NCBI GenBank assembly: GCA_016806715.1
Contig: CP060531.1
Coordinates: forward strand, 1,225,966 to 1,289,965
Source: Thermoplasmatales archaeon
Lineage (GTDB): Archaea; Thermoplasmatota; Thermoplasmata; Thermoplasmatales; Thermoplasmataceae
DNA length: 64,000 nt
Direction of reading: 5' to 3'
The position numbers and the translations under genes are program-made. This document shows positions 1-8,487 of the stretch, one piece after another. The number at the start of each line of letters is the position of its first letter. The stretch's first letter is position 1. The notes beneath the pieces are model-generated. The model saw only the letters and a list, made by a program, of their open reading frames with translations. It was not told the origin of the DNA and made no database searches.

Positions 1-30
1 ACAATGTTGAAGAGATCCTTCATAACTTTG

Positions 31-68
31 TTAACCCGCTACCCCAGATGCAGTATCTCCAAAGTTAA
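31..68 (+). repeat. Left terminal inverted repeat of the decayed IS
   Basis: The inner core GCAGTATCTCCAAAGTTAA (50-68) matches the reverse complement of 1456-1473 with one substitution and one missing base. The outer TTAACCC (31-37) matches GGGTTAA at 1486-1492, at the same 12-base spacing from the core. Confidence 0.65.
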
Positions 69-160
69 ATATCATTTTTTGCGAATAATATTCATTTCTT
101 TTAAAATCATTTAGAACACCAAAACACAAATTTTATTATTGGATATGCACCGTATATCCT

Positions 161-313
161 ATGAAGAAGAGACCGCTGACGCCTGCCACGAGACTGGATA
201 TAGATGGCATAGAGGGGTATTTCATCAGAACAGTCAATACATTTGGAAACAGTGCCAAGATAGACTGTCCAAAGGAGTATCTTGGAAAGACTGTCTATGT
301 AATAGTTGCATGA
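161..313 (+). CDS. DUF2080-family transposon-associated protein, 50 aa
   Basis: The frame is open from ATG 161 to TGA 311-313 and encodes 50 residues. The second half contains the pattern F-G-N-S-A-K-I-D-C-P-K-E-Y-L-G-K-T-V-Y-V, which I recognise as the signature of DUF2080, short proteins encoded next to transposases in archaeal insertion sequences. Its role is not established; being small and fixed next to a transposase, it may aid or control transposition. It is apparently intact, while the following transposase is broken. It sits inside the inverted repeats at 31-68 and 1456-1492. The family call is from memory of the motif. Confidence 0.7.
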   Translation: MKKRPLTPATRLDIDGIEGYFIRTVNTFGNSAKIDCPKEYLGKTVYVIVA

Positions 314-344
314 ACAGAGTCGGGTTGCTTGCTTCCTGAGGCCC

Positions 345-1396
345 TTGGAAAATTTCACCAAAGATTCTGTTGCACTGAAGCACTACACACAATATCTGAA
401 CGGATTTCACTACAACAGGGACCTGCTGAATGCTGCTGGCGCAAACACATACGGGGAGACTGTTAGCAGCAGGTCTGTTTTCCTGTATAGTGCAGTGGAG
501 AATTCCACTGTTGATACCGTGAAGAAAATCCGGTTTACTAGAATGTCAGCAATAAGGTGACCCACAAGCATGGACGAAAGGAGACACATAATAGCCTTTG
601 ACTACACAACAGAGGACTTCTACGGTGACAGGCACGGCTTGTGTATACATGGTTGAACCAGTGATCATGGCGTTACCAAAAAATACTCGTACCTTACTGC
701 GAACATTGTCAATAAGAATCTGAGGCTGCCAATATTATACATCCCTTCACCAATGGACGGCGACATACCCGGGGGAGGCATCTGGCATACTTCGGAGAAT
801 GAGCAGCAACACTCACGATATTGATCTTGTGCTGTTCGACAGGGGATTCTACTCCAAGGAAAACAGCCTTGCACTCCCCGGTATGTGCGTGCCATATCTC
901 ATATTCGTGCTGAACCATAAGTCTGTGAAAAGCTAACTCGGCTCCATGATACCTGAGGTGAAGAAGATCATTCTCCATAAGTTCTCCTTCTACCGCGATG
1001 GTCAAGAAGGTTGTTGGGGGCATAAGCCTTGTATTCCCGAGGCAGATTTATGATCACCGCCAATATGAGTATTACAACAGGGGGGTGTTTGCAGCAAACG
1101 TTTCGAATACGAATCTTGAAAAGATTGTCAGGCAGTACAAGGCACGGTGGCGCATAGAGACCATGTTCCGGGTGCAGGATGAATACCGCATAAATACCAA
1201 AAGCAAGGACATTCGCGCTCGGTACTTCCGGTTTGCATACGAGCAGATGGTTGAATCAATCTGGTATCTTTTCTACCATGAGGAGGTGAGTTTCAAGAAA
1301 TTTCTCACTGAGCTGAGCAGTGTGCTCAGCACGCTGGCGGATATGAGGAGAGAAGGGGAACAACCAATTCATAGGACATTCTGGGTTCATGAATAG
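345..1396 (+). pseudogene. Broken DDE transposase of the decayed IS
   Basis: Transposase-like segments occur in order but in different frames. At about 345-560 there is an N-terminal piece. At about 590-760 is a piece reading HIIAFDYTTEDFYGD, with a stop just after it, resuming with TKKYSYLTANIV. At about 810-930 is LVLFDRGFYS, the usual context of the second catalytic Asp. At 998-1396 is a clean C-terminal piece with YKARWRIETMFRVQDEYRI, the Y-x-x-R-W-x-I-E region that carries the catalytic Glu. Several frameshifts and stops make it non-functional. Overall length and motif order fit an IS4-superfamily-like transposase. Confidence 0.75.
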
Positions 1397-1455
1397 TGAG
1401 CTCGCTGTCTGCGTTCTCAAGCGATTCAGCAGCGCAAGCAACCTAAAAACTTAGC

Positions 1456-1492
1456 TTAACTTGGAGAAACTGCGTGTTGAACGAAGGGTTAA
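1456..1492 (-). repeat. Right terminal inverted repeat of the decayed IS
   Basis: Partner of 31-68. TTAACTTGGAGAAACTGC at 1456-1473 is the inner core and GGGTTAA at 1486-1492 the outer edge. Confidence 0.65.
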
Positions 1493-1674
1493 TACTGAAT
1501 AGAATATCATTTTTGATTCCTTTATATGAAAGATTTAGGTACTTTAGTTCTAGGTCCATTATAATGAATATAATGGTAGTATATACATTACCTAGTATGT
1601 GACTCTATTTTTGAACCAGCTGGAAACCCTGATGTTTTTTTATCGTAAAAAATAATTTGGAAGAAAGACAATAT

Positions 1675-2103
1675 TTACTGCCCTGCAATTTTCTTCAGTC
1701 TTTCCGATAGTTCTTTGAGTTTCTCTGAATAAGGTTTCACTTTCTCTGCATCCGAGACCTTCAGGTCCTCCATGTAGGAAAGGAAGCTTCCCATTTCAGA
1801 GACCATGTCTTCAACACTTCTTGGATTGTGGCTTCCAAACATCCCTCCGAATCCGGCATTGGCTTTTCCTTCTTTGGTCAGTTCGTATCTCCCATCCTCT
1901 TTCTTGACTATGAGCCCTTCATCGGAAAGACTCTCCAAAAGCGGGTAAATCGACCCTGGCGATGGCTTCCAGAAGCCCATGCTGCTCGACTCTATCTCAT
2001 TCATGATCTCCGCTCCATTCATCGGGCGTTCCCTGAGAAGATAAAATACCCAGTATCTCAAGCCGCCTCTCATTCTATGCATTCCTCTCATTCCTTGATA
2101 CAT
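1675..2103 (-). CDS. PadR-family transcriptional regulator
   Basis: A 142-residue protein with an N-terminal winged helix. LRYWVFYLLRERPMNGAEIMN is followed by WKPSPGSIYPLLESLSDEGLI, and the P-S-P-G-S-I-Y-P-L-L motif is diagnostic of PadR proteins. A beta-wing follows, and the C-terminal part (about 95-142) is charged and helical, as expected for the dimerisation helix. The N-terminus is Met/Arg/Gly-rich. PadR proteins usually repress their own gene and a transporter or detoxification gene in response to small molecules; the target here is not evident. A cluster of TATCGATA/CGATATCG palindromes lies 10-50 bases ahead of its start (2113-2150), a likely self-operator. The start ATG at 2101-2103 is supported by that spacing. 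Confidence 0.9.
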   Translation of the reverse strand: MYQGMRGMHRMRGGLRYWVFYLLRERPMNGAEIMNEIESSSMGFWKPSPGSIYPLLESLSDEGLIVKKEDGRYELTKEGKANAGFGGMFGSHNPRSVEDMVSEMGSFLSYMEDLKVSDAEKVKPYSEKLKELSERLKKIAGQ

Positions 2104-2112
2104 TTTTATACC

Positions 2113-2150
2113 TCGATATCGTTTTATCGATATCGGATAATCGATAACGA
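2113..2150. promoter_or_regulatory. Multi-palindrome operator upstream of padR gene
   Basis: There are three closely spaced palindromic cores: CGATATCG at 2114-2121, the overlapping TATCGATA (2125-2132) and CGATATCG (2128-2135), and ATCGAT (2140-2145) within a less regular half-site. They sit in the short gap between the leftward padR start (2103) and the rightward methyltransferase gene, so a bound dimer could control either promoter. That the PadR product is the binder is inferred. Confidence 0.55.
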
Positions 2151-2235
2151 TTATTTAAACTTTTATAATACACTCTTTTCTCTTCCGGATGCAAATCTAA
2201 ATAGGGAATCTGAATAAACACCCGATAAAGAGTTC

Positions 2236-2805
2236 ATGGAAATCTCATATGCGGGCGTTACTGTTGAAACATGCCGCGGAGTCTATGCTCCCGCGGAGGA
2301 CACCTTCCTTGTGGTCGACAACGCAATGGTTGGATCCGCTTTACTGGAGGTTGGATCAGGATCAGGCTTCACGTCAATATATTATGCAAAAATGGGAAAA
2401 GCGGTTTCTGCATGCGACATCAGCGAAGCAGCAGTTGAATGCACGCTGGAAAATGCCAGGAGGAATTCTGTCAGCATAAACGCCTTCAGGTCTGATCTCT
2501 TTTCTGCCGTCAGAGGGAAATATGACACCATAATCTTCAATCCTCCGTATCTTCCTTCTGATGATGATCTCGAGGAGGCTATACAGTGGAATGGTGGCAG
2601 CGACGGTTTCGCAGTGGTACGGCCTTTCCTGGATGCTGCATTCGGATTCCTGCGGCGGGATGGAAAAATATACATTGTACTGTCCTCCCTGACCGACTAT
2701 AAGTCACTGGAACAGGAATACGGAAACTATACATTCAGCATCGTGGCTTCACAGTCATTCTTCTTTGAGACAATATTTCTGTTCCTGCTCACCAGTAAGC
2801 CATGA
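2236..2805 (+). CDS. HemK/PrmC-like class I SAM-dependent methyltransferase
   Basis: A 189-residue Rossmann-fold methyltransferase. Motif I is LEVGSGSGFTSIYYAKMG (about 38-55), the acidic residue after beta-2 is in SACDIS, and the catalytic N-P-P-Y motif is IIFNPPYLPS (about 98-107). NPPY methyltransferases of this short archaeal type methylate a glutamine side chain, usually the GGQ glutamine of release factor aRF1, often with the zinc protein Trm112; no Trm112 gene is visible nearby. The length fits archaeal/eukaryotic Mtq2-like enzymes, which lack the N-terminal domain of bacterial PrmC. It is monocistronic, with padR upstream on the other strand. Confidence 0.85.
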   Translation: MEISYAGVTVETCRGVYAPAEDTFLVVDNAMVGSALLEVGSGSGFTSIYYAKMGKAVSACDISEAAVECTLENARRNSVSINAFRSDLFSAVRGKYDTIIFNPPYLPSDDDLEEAIQWNGGSDGFAVVRPFLDAAFGFLRRDGKIYIVLSSLTDYKSLEQEYGNYTFSIVASQSFFFETIFLFLLTSKP

Positions 2806-2870
2806 CATTGTCCTCTCTGGCTAACGGCAAAATTTAACGTTAGACTTGCAATATTGACCTGGTACTTGTT

Positions 2871-3386
2871 ATGGCAGACCTGGCGGAAATACTCATAGTA
2901 GAACACCTTGCAATAAAGAATTCAAGATGGATCCTGGAAAAGCCTTACAATTCCGAAGACTTCATGCGGTTTCATTCTTATGTAAAGTCATGCCACATTG
3001 AAATTGAGGAGAAAATCTGTTTTCCCATACTCGAGGCACATTCCTTTCCGGATTCAGCCAAGTTTAAGGAAAGGGCCGAGAGAATAAAGGCGGATCATAA
3101 GCTTATCGACACACTGGCGCTAAATATAATCCGGTGGGGCGAGGAGGAAAACATGGGACTTGTGGCAGAGAGAATTCCGCTCTTCTTCAGGCTTCTGGTA
3201 GATCACAATGCCAGTGAGGAAACCGACCTATTCCCAAGGTGGGACAGCATGGATCCAGGTGAGATAAAAGCCTCAATGGGTGATGCTCTATCCATAATCG
3301 GGTCATTTGGGGAAAAAGAATACATGATGGCTGTTGGACTGAATGAGAAGTCCTTCCATTACCTCTTCAGGCCCGGGAACAGGTAA
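2871..3386 (+). CDS. Hemerythrin-like domain protein
   Basis: A 171-residue soluble all-helical protein. The helix starts carry the spaced histidine and glutamate ligands of the hemerythrin fold: H near residue 13 (VEHLAIKNSRWIL), H-x(3)-E in KSCHIEIEEKICFPILEAH, H in KADHKLIDTL, and H-x(3)-E in VDHNASEETDLFPRWD. The family binds a di-iron centre and serves in oxygen, NO or redox sensing or in iron-sulphur repair; the role here is not set by context. It ends one base before the stop of a second hemerythrin-like gene on the other strand, so the pair look like an inverted duplication of old date. A TATA-like TTTAACG lies about 35 bases upstream. Confidence 0.8.
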   Translation: MADLAEILIVEHLAIKNSRWILEKPYNSEDFMRFHSYVKSCHIEIEEKICFPILEAHSFPDSAKFKERAERIKADHKLIDTLALNIIRWGEEENMGLVAERIPLFFRLLVDHNASEETDLFPRWDSMDPGEIKASMGDALSIIGSFGEKEYMMAVGLNEKSFHYLFRPGNR

Positions 3387-3387
3387 C

Positions 3388-3906
3388 TTACTTTCTGAAA
3401 TTCTTCTCCAGCAGAGGAATGTTCTCTTCAATCTTTACTGAGACCTCCTTTTTTTCAGGTTCAGGCAAGTAGGTGTCTATAAGGCCGAAAAGTCCGTTTT
3501 CTTCCTTGTAGACATGCTGCAGTAATGTTCTTGCAATAACACCGCATTTCCCGAACAGCTCGTCCGGAGTCGTCTCAACCTCATCGTCAGACTCAGAAAT
3601 GTTTGGTCTATACAACATCTGCCTCTCTCTCCTTATGGTCTGGTGTTCGCCGGAAATAACCCTGATGGGTTCCTCAAAATCCAGGTACTTTTTCAGAAAA
3701 GGGCGGAATATGGGTATGAGAAAATTATCCTCAAGAGGGAAGTGTACGGCGATGGAGTAATCAACGTGTTCCAGGAATTTCTTGATGTCAATGCTGTTGT
3801 CCAGGTATCCTTCAGCAAATTCCACTGTTAATATGTGCTGGCTTCTCAGCGCTTGTGTCGCAACGGAACCCTTGAAAGACAGGGAATCCCTGAGGCTCAT
3901 ATCCAT
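3388..3906 (-). CDS. Hemerythrin-like domain protein (second copy)
   Basis: I take the ATG at 3904-3906 as start, giving 172 residues, close to the 171 of its neighbour; an in-frame TTG at 3948 would add 14 residues without domain content. Candidate di-iron ligands are H in LRSQHILTVEFAEG, H and E in HFPLEDNFLIPIFRP, H in GEHQTIRRERQM, and H-x(3)-E in LLQHVYKEENGLFGLID. Sequence similarity with the preceding gene is low but the ligand spacing is comparable. The two genes are convergent and almost touch. Function is unassigned beyond a likely di-iron helical bundle. Confidence 0.7.
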   Translation of the reverse strand: MDMSLRDSLSFKGSVATQALRSQHILTVEFAEGYLDNSIDIKKFLEHVDYSIAVHFPLEDNFLIPIFRPFLKKYLDFEEPIRVISGEHQTIRRERQMLYRPNISESDDEVETTPDELFGKCGVIARTLLQHVYKEENGLFGLIDTYLPEPEKKEVSVKIEENIPLLEKNFRK

Positions 3907-4259
3907 GCAATTCAAGCTCTTAGTTAAACTTTTACTGGTATAAGTCAACGAGATGCCGGCCGGAGAAACAGGGTCTCACTATGCTTCAGTCAGGGGAGGA
4001 GGTTGATAGTCATTCCAGTGGTTGCACATCAGCCCGGTGGATCAGTTCTGTCAACTAAGTCCATCTGGTGAAGGGCATTCTCTTAATTTGTGATTAACTG
4101 GCTAATTGCCTGGAAAAACAATTCATCGAATTTTCAGGAATTAAATCCAGTCTTCCGGGATCTATCAATTTTCACGTTTTGTTATGGCCATTCCGGACCA
4201 GCGCTTATGGTTCAAGAGCCGCGGGGCAACGATACATTACCCTACAATGCAGGCACATC
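3907..4259. other. Intergenic stretch, nothing recognised
   Basis: The region lies between the start of the second hemerythrin-like gene and the stop of the HTH regulator. Short open frames here have no recognisable content. I see no tRNA, repeat or inverted repeat long enough to call. Confidence 0.5.
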
Positions 4260-4871
4260 CTATTTTTCTGTCTTCAGCAGGCCCATCGACGGAATGCCAA
4301 CTATCAAGAGTGTATTTCTGGGGGTTTTTACACTATGTTTTTTATCGAGTTCTTCAAGTTTTTTGTTTAGTGCCTCAATTTCAGGAGCGATGCTCAAGTA
4401 TGACTGATCGGAAAGCCTGGAATATGATAGGAATACCTTGTTCTTTTTGATGAGTTCTTTCATCTTCCCTATAGACTGGTCCTCTGACATGCTGATCTCC
4501 TCTGCTATTATCTTCAGTATCACAGACTGTGTAAGAAGAAAGGACACAGTGATGTCCCTGAAGTCATCTGAGCTGAGTGAAGTCATCACGTCTATCCACT
4601 TCTCTTGTGGAACACCGGAAAAAGCTTCCTCGTTAATTGTATAAAACTTCTCTACATAATTTTTTGATACCCTGATGTCGGGTGCATTGACCAGGCCATC
4701 CGATACAAGTTCAGCGATTGCCTGGTAGAGGTTTGATCTTGTCGTGCCTATGATCTTTGAAATCTGGGTAACTGTCATTTCCCCCTTCTGTATCAGCACC
4801 GCTATTATGCCTAATTTTGTGGGGTTTTTGAAGGAGTTTGCCATTATGTTGGCCTTGTCAATGGGTTCCAT
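4260..4871 (-). CDS. HTH transcriptional regulator, ArsR/TrmB-like
   Basis: A 203-residue protein with an N-terminal winged helix: NPTKLGIIAVLIQKGEMTVTQISKIIG, then TTRSNLYQAIAELVSDGLV (residues about 15-62), a wing, and a longer C-terminal region predicted helical (VFLSYSRLS...PEIEALNKKLEEL). The extended C-terminus is longer than in simple ArsR proteins and probably senses a ligand or dimerises. It is divergent from an MFS transporter gene starting 57 bases away, a typical regulator/efflux pair, so that transporter is its most likely target. The ligand is unknown. Confidence 0.75.
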   Translation of the reverse strand: MEPIDKANIMANSFKNPTKLGIIAVLIQKGEMTVTQISKIIGTTRSNLYQAIAELVSDGLVNAPDIRVSKNYVEKFYTINEEAFSGVPQEKWIDVMTSLSSDDFRDITVSFLLTQSVILKIIAEEISMSEDQSIGKMKELIKKNKVFLSYSRLSDQSYLSIAPEIEALNKKLEELDKKHSVKTPRNTLLIVGIPSMGLLKTEK

Positions 4872-4927
4872 GTTACCCTAGATTTATATATCAGTTAAAT
4901 ATCTACGTATAAGAATAGGTTATATGT

Positions 4928-6145
4928 ATGGTTAACACTTATACGGATAATGATAAATTACCCGTGAATTTGGCCAACTTCAGGATGATGATCGCAAGTT
5001 TTGCCGTGTCGAGAATTGGAATATCCTCATTCTCCATTATGGTACTCTGGATTACGCTCAGGATCACGGGGTCTCCAGTAATAGCCGGATTTGCAGATGG
5101 GCTGTTTTCAGTTCCGCTTCTCTTCTCGTTCTTGGTTGGAACGTTAGTTGACCGATCCATGCACAAAAAGATGATTTCCATTGTTGCAATGATTGCAAGG
5201 GGATTCGCTGTTTTCCTGATCTTCCTGGCCGCAATCTCGCACATATACGGGGTCGAGATATTCCTGATCTACCTGTCTGTTGTGCTTGTAGGCTTTACAT
5301 CGGATGTGACGAATTCAATCCGATCAGTCTGGTTCAAAATCTTCCTGAGTGAGGAGAGATACCAGAAAGGTTCCGCGATTATGAATGGAATTGGCTCTAT
5401 TGCAGAAGCTCTTGGATATGTAATGGCTGGAGTTTTTCTTTTTATCGGTACTGGGGAAGGCACAACTGCACTGGCTATTGTATTCCTGCTCTCCACGATC
5501 CCCCTCATTTTCATAAGGTACCGCGACAGGGAAATACCGAAAACATCGGTTTCTGACGGCTTGCGCGGAGGTTTCAGCTTCCTGTTGAAGGACAGGTTCC
5601 TGCAGGAGGCACTCTTCCTATCCCTGATTGCAAACATGTCTGTTGCCATGATAGGAATAGCCTTCACTGTTCTGGTTCAGGAAATCTTTCATCTGCCGGC
5701 GATATACCTCAGTCTCGTATTCATTGCGATTTCAGCCGGCATAGCCGCTGGTTCGCTTCCCGGTGCAAAATTGAGGGGCAGGCTGGATCGCATTGTGATG
5801 CCTCTCCTGCTGGTAGTTGGGCTGGCTTTTGTTTCTGTCAATTTTATAAGGACAGTTTACTTTCTGTATATCCCTATATTTGTGATGGGCGCCATGATCG
5901 GGATGATAAATCCCCCAATAAACTCAATTCTCTATAAAAGAATCCCTTCAGATATAATGGCGCGTATAATGGGGCTGTTCAATACAATGGCCCTCTCCAT
6001 GACATTCCTTTCCGGAGCAATAGGTGGCGTAATCATTCAGTTGACATCTTCACGGTCTCTATTTATTGTAATAGGTGTCCTCATTGTGGCATGTGCGCTG
6101 GTTGTCCCTCTGCTGGGAGAGTTTCGAAAGGCGGTCGTCAGCTGA
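4928..6145 (+). CDS. MFS transporter, probable efflux (MDR-like)
   Basis: A 405-residue membrane protein with about 12 hydrophobic segments. The loop between segments 2 and 3 carries a motif-A-like pattern, VGTLVDRSMHKKMI. The repeat LMARIMGLFNTMALS-type glycine-rich segment in the second half is typical of drug/macrolide-type MFS exporters. Substrate is not predictable. It is divergent from the ArsR/TrmB-like regulator with a 56-base shared promoter region, so drug- or metabolite-responsive control by that regulator is likely. The ATG at 4928 is preceded within 50 bases by an AT-rich TATA-like stretch rather than a Shine-Dalgarno site. Confidence 0.85.
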   Translation: MVNTYTDNDKLPVNLANFRMMIASFAVSRIGISSFSIMVLWITLRITGSPVIAGFADGLFSVPLLFSFLVGTLVDRSMHKKMISIVAMIARGFAVFLIFLAAISHIYGVEIFLIYLSVVLVGFTSDVTNSIRSVWFKIFLSEERYQKGSAIMNGIGSIAEALGYVMAGVFLFIGTGEGTTALAIVFLLSTIPLIFIRYRDREIPKTSVSDGLRGGFSFLLKDRFLQEALFLSLIANMSVAMIGIAFTVLVQEIFHLPAIYLSLVFIAISAGIAAGSLPGAKLRGRLDRIVMPLLLVVGLAFVSVNFIRTVYFLYIPIFVMGAMIGMINPPINSILYKRIPSDIMARIMGLFNTMALSMTFLSGAIGGVIIQLTSSRSLFIVIGVLIVACALVVPLLGEFRKAVVS

Positions 6146-6222
6146 TTTATGTGGCATCCCTCCGGTCAATAACGGAATAATCAGTCAACTTAAAGTAATC
6201 CAATGGTATCGTTGCACAGCAA

Positions 6223-7311
6223 ATGGCCGGTATAGAGGACAGGATTCGCGAGATAGAGGAAGAGATCAAAAAGACGCAATACAACAAGGCAACCGAGCGA
6301 CACATTGGTTTGCTGAAAGCCAGAATCTCCAAGCTTCAGATGGAAGCAGAGTCCCACAAGGGGCATGGCGGTACCGGGTTCTCGATACCGAAGAGTGGAG
6401 ATGCGACCGTTGCCCTCGTCGGTTTTCCAAATGTCGGGAAAAGCAGTCTTCTGAACAAGCTGACGGATTCAGACAGCGAGGTTGGAAATTTTGCATTCAC
6501 CACATTAAGGGTCATCCCCGGAATACTGGAAATCAATGGAGCTAGAGTACAGATACTTGACCTGCCCGGCATAATAGAAAACGCAGCCTCTGGATCAGGA
6601 AGGGGAAGGGAAATATTAAGCACTGTAAGGGGTGCAGACCTGATAGTTATCGTGGTTGACGTACAGACACAGGGAGTTGACAAGATACAGAACGAACTGT
6701 ACAAAGCAGGAATAGTGCTGAACAGGAAAAGAAAGAACGTGTCGCTGAAGCGCACGAACAGCGGCGGGTTGAAAGTATACAGGCCAAAGGGCACGCTGCT
6801 GGACGAGGACTCGATCAGGGAGATACTCAAGGAGTTCAAGATAACAAATGCCGAGCTTTACATCAGGGAAAGGATCACGGCTGACGACCTCATCGACTTC
6901 CTCAAGGGGAATGTTGTCTATATTCCCTCAATAGTGGCAGTCAACAAGATAGACATACCACACAATGAGTCAAAGATCGAGCAGCTCAAGAGACAGTGGG
7001 GCACTGTGGTGGAAGTATCCGCCTCAAAGGGCATAGGCATCGAACCGCTCAAGGATGCCATCTTCCAGTCCCTGCAATTCGTGAGGATCTACCTTAAGGA
7101 CAAGTCAGGCAGAGTGGATTTTGAAAGACCTCTCGTACTTACTCAGGGATCAAAGGTCCGTGATGTCTGCAGGAAGATCAGCAGGGAGATGATGTCGTCA
7201 TTCCGGTATGCAATCATGACCGGTCCGAACCGCAAAATGGGTGAAATCAGGGCAGGACTGGATTATGACCTCAAGGATCAGGATATTGTCACTGTTGTCA
7301 GCAGAAACTGA
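6223..7311 (+). CDS. DRG-family GTP-binding protein with TGS domain
   Basis: A 362-residue GTPase of the developmentally-regulated GTP-binding (DRG) branch of the Obg family. A coiled basic N-terminus (IEDRIREIEEEIKKTQ) precedes G1 GFPNVGKSSLLNKL (about 67-80), G3 DLPGI, and G4 NKID. A domain inserted between them is basic (LNRKRKNVSLKRTN). The C-terminal 80 residues form a TGS domain ending DQDIVTVVSRN. DRG proteins bind ribosomes and help stalled translation; the archaeal partner is usually unlinked. The length matches the family. It stands alone after an MFS gene. Confidence 0.93.
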   Translation: MAGIEDRIREIEEEIKKTQYNKATERHIGLLKARISKLQMEAESHKGHGGTGFSIPKSGDATVALVGFPNVGKSSLLNKLTDSDSEVGNFAFTTLRVIPGILEINGARVQILDLPGIIENAASGSGRGREILSTVRGADLIVIVVDVQTQGVDKIQNELYKAGIVLNRKRKNVSLKRTNSGGLKVYRPKGTLLDEDSIREILKEFKITNAELYIRERITADDLIDFLKGNVVYIPSIVAVNKIDIPHNESKIEQLKRQWGTVVEVSASKGIGIEPLKDAIFQSLQFVRIYLKDKSGRVDFERPLVLTQGSKVRDVCRKISREMMSSFRYAIMTGPNRKMGEIRAGLDYDLKDQDIVTVVSRN

Positions 7312-7370
7312 CTGAGCCCGCTGATTCACAATGCATTTTAAGTAAAAAGACCTCAGGTGTATGACCACAA

Positions 7371-7952
7371 GTGAATGATGATATTGCAGTCAGGCCGGCG
7401 CAGGAGAGGGAAAGAATTCTATTTACAATCGGCTATTCAAACAGGCCATTTGACGAATTCCTGACCATGTTAAGGGTGAACAGGATCGATATTCTCGTGG
7501 ATGTGAGAACCATTCCAAGATCCCGCTATAGGCCGGAATTCAATATCGACGTGTTGCCGGGAGAACTTGGCAAAGGCGGAATATCATACATTAACATGAA
7601 GGGACTGGGAGGACTGCGGAAACCGTTGGGGAACTCCGTAAATAGTGGCTGGTCCAATGCAAGTTTCAGGGGTTTTGCGGACTATATGCAGACAGGGCAG
7701 TTCAGGGATGCCATTTTAGATTTACAACGATTGGCAGAAAATAAAAGGGTAGCCATAATGTGTGCAGAAGGAAACCCGTTCAGCTGCCACAGGTCCCTCA
7801 TTGCAGATGCCATGCTTGTCAGGGGGTACCATGTGTACGAAATCAGTACAGTTAAGAGCCTATCCGCGCATAAGCTGACGCCATTCGCTGAAGTCAATGG
7901 CGATGGGATCACCTATGGTGGAAAAAGTGATAAAATACAACGTTCCTTATAG
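7371..7952 (+). CDS. DUF488 family protein
   Basis: A 193-residue protein starting with GTG. The N-terminal motif FTIGYSNRPFDEFLTML and the following VDVRTIPRSRYRPEFN, then CAEGNPFSCHRSLIADAMLV with its paired Cys and HR, are the hallmarks of DUF488. The biochemical role of the family is unknown; the conserved cysteine-histidine-arginine patch suggests metal or nucleotide chemistry. Its last 38-56 bases overlap the next gene, a uracil-DNA glycosylase, so translation is probably coupled. TATA-like TTTAAGTA lies about 33 bases before the GTG, consistent with a short-leader transcript. Confidence 0.85.
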   Translation: MNDDIAVRPAQERERILFTIGYSNRPFDEFLTMLRVNRIDILVDVRTIPRSRYRPEFNIDVLPGELGKGGISYINMKGLGGLRKPLGNSVNSGWSNASFRGFADYMQTGQFRDAILDLQRLAENKRVAIMCAEGNPFSCHRSLIADAMLVRGYHVYEISTVKSLSAHKLTPFAEVNGDGITYGGKSDKIQRSL

Positions 7953-8487
7953 GGCATCCGTGCTGTTTGTAGGAATAAATCCACATCCCGGGTCCGACAG
8001 ACATGGGATTCCATTCTCAAACAACAGGAATTTCTGGTATAACCTCTCAAGGGCTGGATTGATCCATAACTCCGTGGAAGAGCTTAAGGACGATCGCAAC
8101 CTGATGAGAGTTTACACAGAGGACTTCCCCGGGATTTACGGATACGGTTTCATGAACATAGTGGACCGGCCGACCGTGAATACTACCCTTCTCCAGAAAG
8201 GCGAAGAAGTGGCTGGAGTCAGGAGAATCCAACAGGAGATTGTGGAAAAGAAACCACTGGTAGTATGCTTCATTGGCAAGGTAACATATTCCAAGTTCTC
8301 GGGAGAAAATGGTTTTAATTTAGGCTTTCAGGAATCCAGGATCGATGATTCAGCTGTATACATTTCAAGTTTTCCAATCCGGGGGCTCAATTCCACGAGG
8401 GTTGCAGAGATGGCAGAACTAGGAAGGATAGTTGACAGACTGCGTGAAGACCGCGATAATAAGGATAGGGTGGGGCACCTTGGATGA
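7915..8487 (+). CDS. Uracil/mismatch-DNA glycosylase, MUG/TDG-like
   Basis: About 190 residues from ATG 7915; an in-frame ATG at 7897 would add six residues. The motif VLFVGINPHPGSDRHGIPFSN is the active-site loop G-x-N-P of the G:U/T mismatch-specific (MUG/TDG) branch, followed by NRNFWYNLSRAGLI, the usual F-W stacking region. The late motif YISSFPIRGLNSTR takes the place of the (H/N)P-S-P-(S/R)-x-x-N DNA-intercalation loop, but the P-S-P part is altered. The family removes uracil or thymine mispaired with guanine, useful against cytosine deamination in hot acid. It overlaps DUF488 upstream and acylphosphatase downstream. Confidence 0.82.
   Translation: MVEKVIKYNVPYRASVLFVGINPHPGSDRHGIPFSNNRNFWYNLSRAGLIHNSVEELKDDRNLMRVYTEDFPGIYGYGFMNIVDRPTVNTTLLQKGEEVAGVRRIQQEIVEKKPLVVCFIGKVTYSKFSGENGFNLGFQESRIDDSAVYISSFPIRGLNSTRVAEMAELGRIVDRLREDRDNKDRVGHLG

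Larger units (their letters stand above)
31..1492 (+). mobile_element. Decayed insertion sequence with DUF2080-type gene and DDE transposase remnant
   Basis: The element is bounded by imperfect inverted repeats at 31-68 and 1456-1492. Both begin TTAACCC at the outer edge and, after 12 poorly matched bases, share a core GCAGT(A/T)TCTCCA(A)AGTTAA. Inside lie an intact 50-residue gene at 161-313 and a transposase broken across frames to 1396. No target duplication is visible outside the repeats, so the exact outer ends are uncertain. The gene order (small DUF2080-like protein, then IS4-superfamily-like DDE transposase) is as I recall for archaeal elements; the family was not assigned. Confidence 0.7.

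Noticed and set aside
3-68. Short frame at the left edge reading to a TAA, resembling a protein C-terminus
   Set aside because: Most of it lies inside the left terminal repeat of the decayed IS (31-68), so it is a chimera of flank and repeat.
1556-1576. CCATTAT...ATAATGG inverted repeat
   Set aside because: Only seven AT-rich base pairs, expected by chance, and not tied to any gene start.
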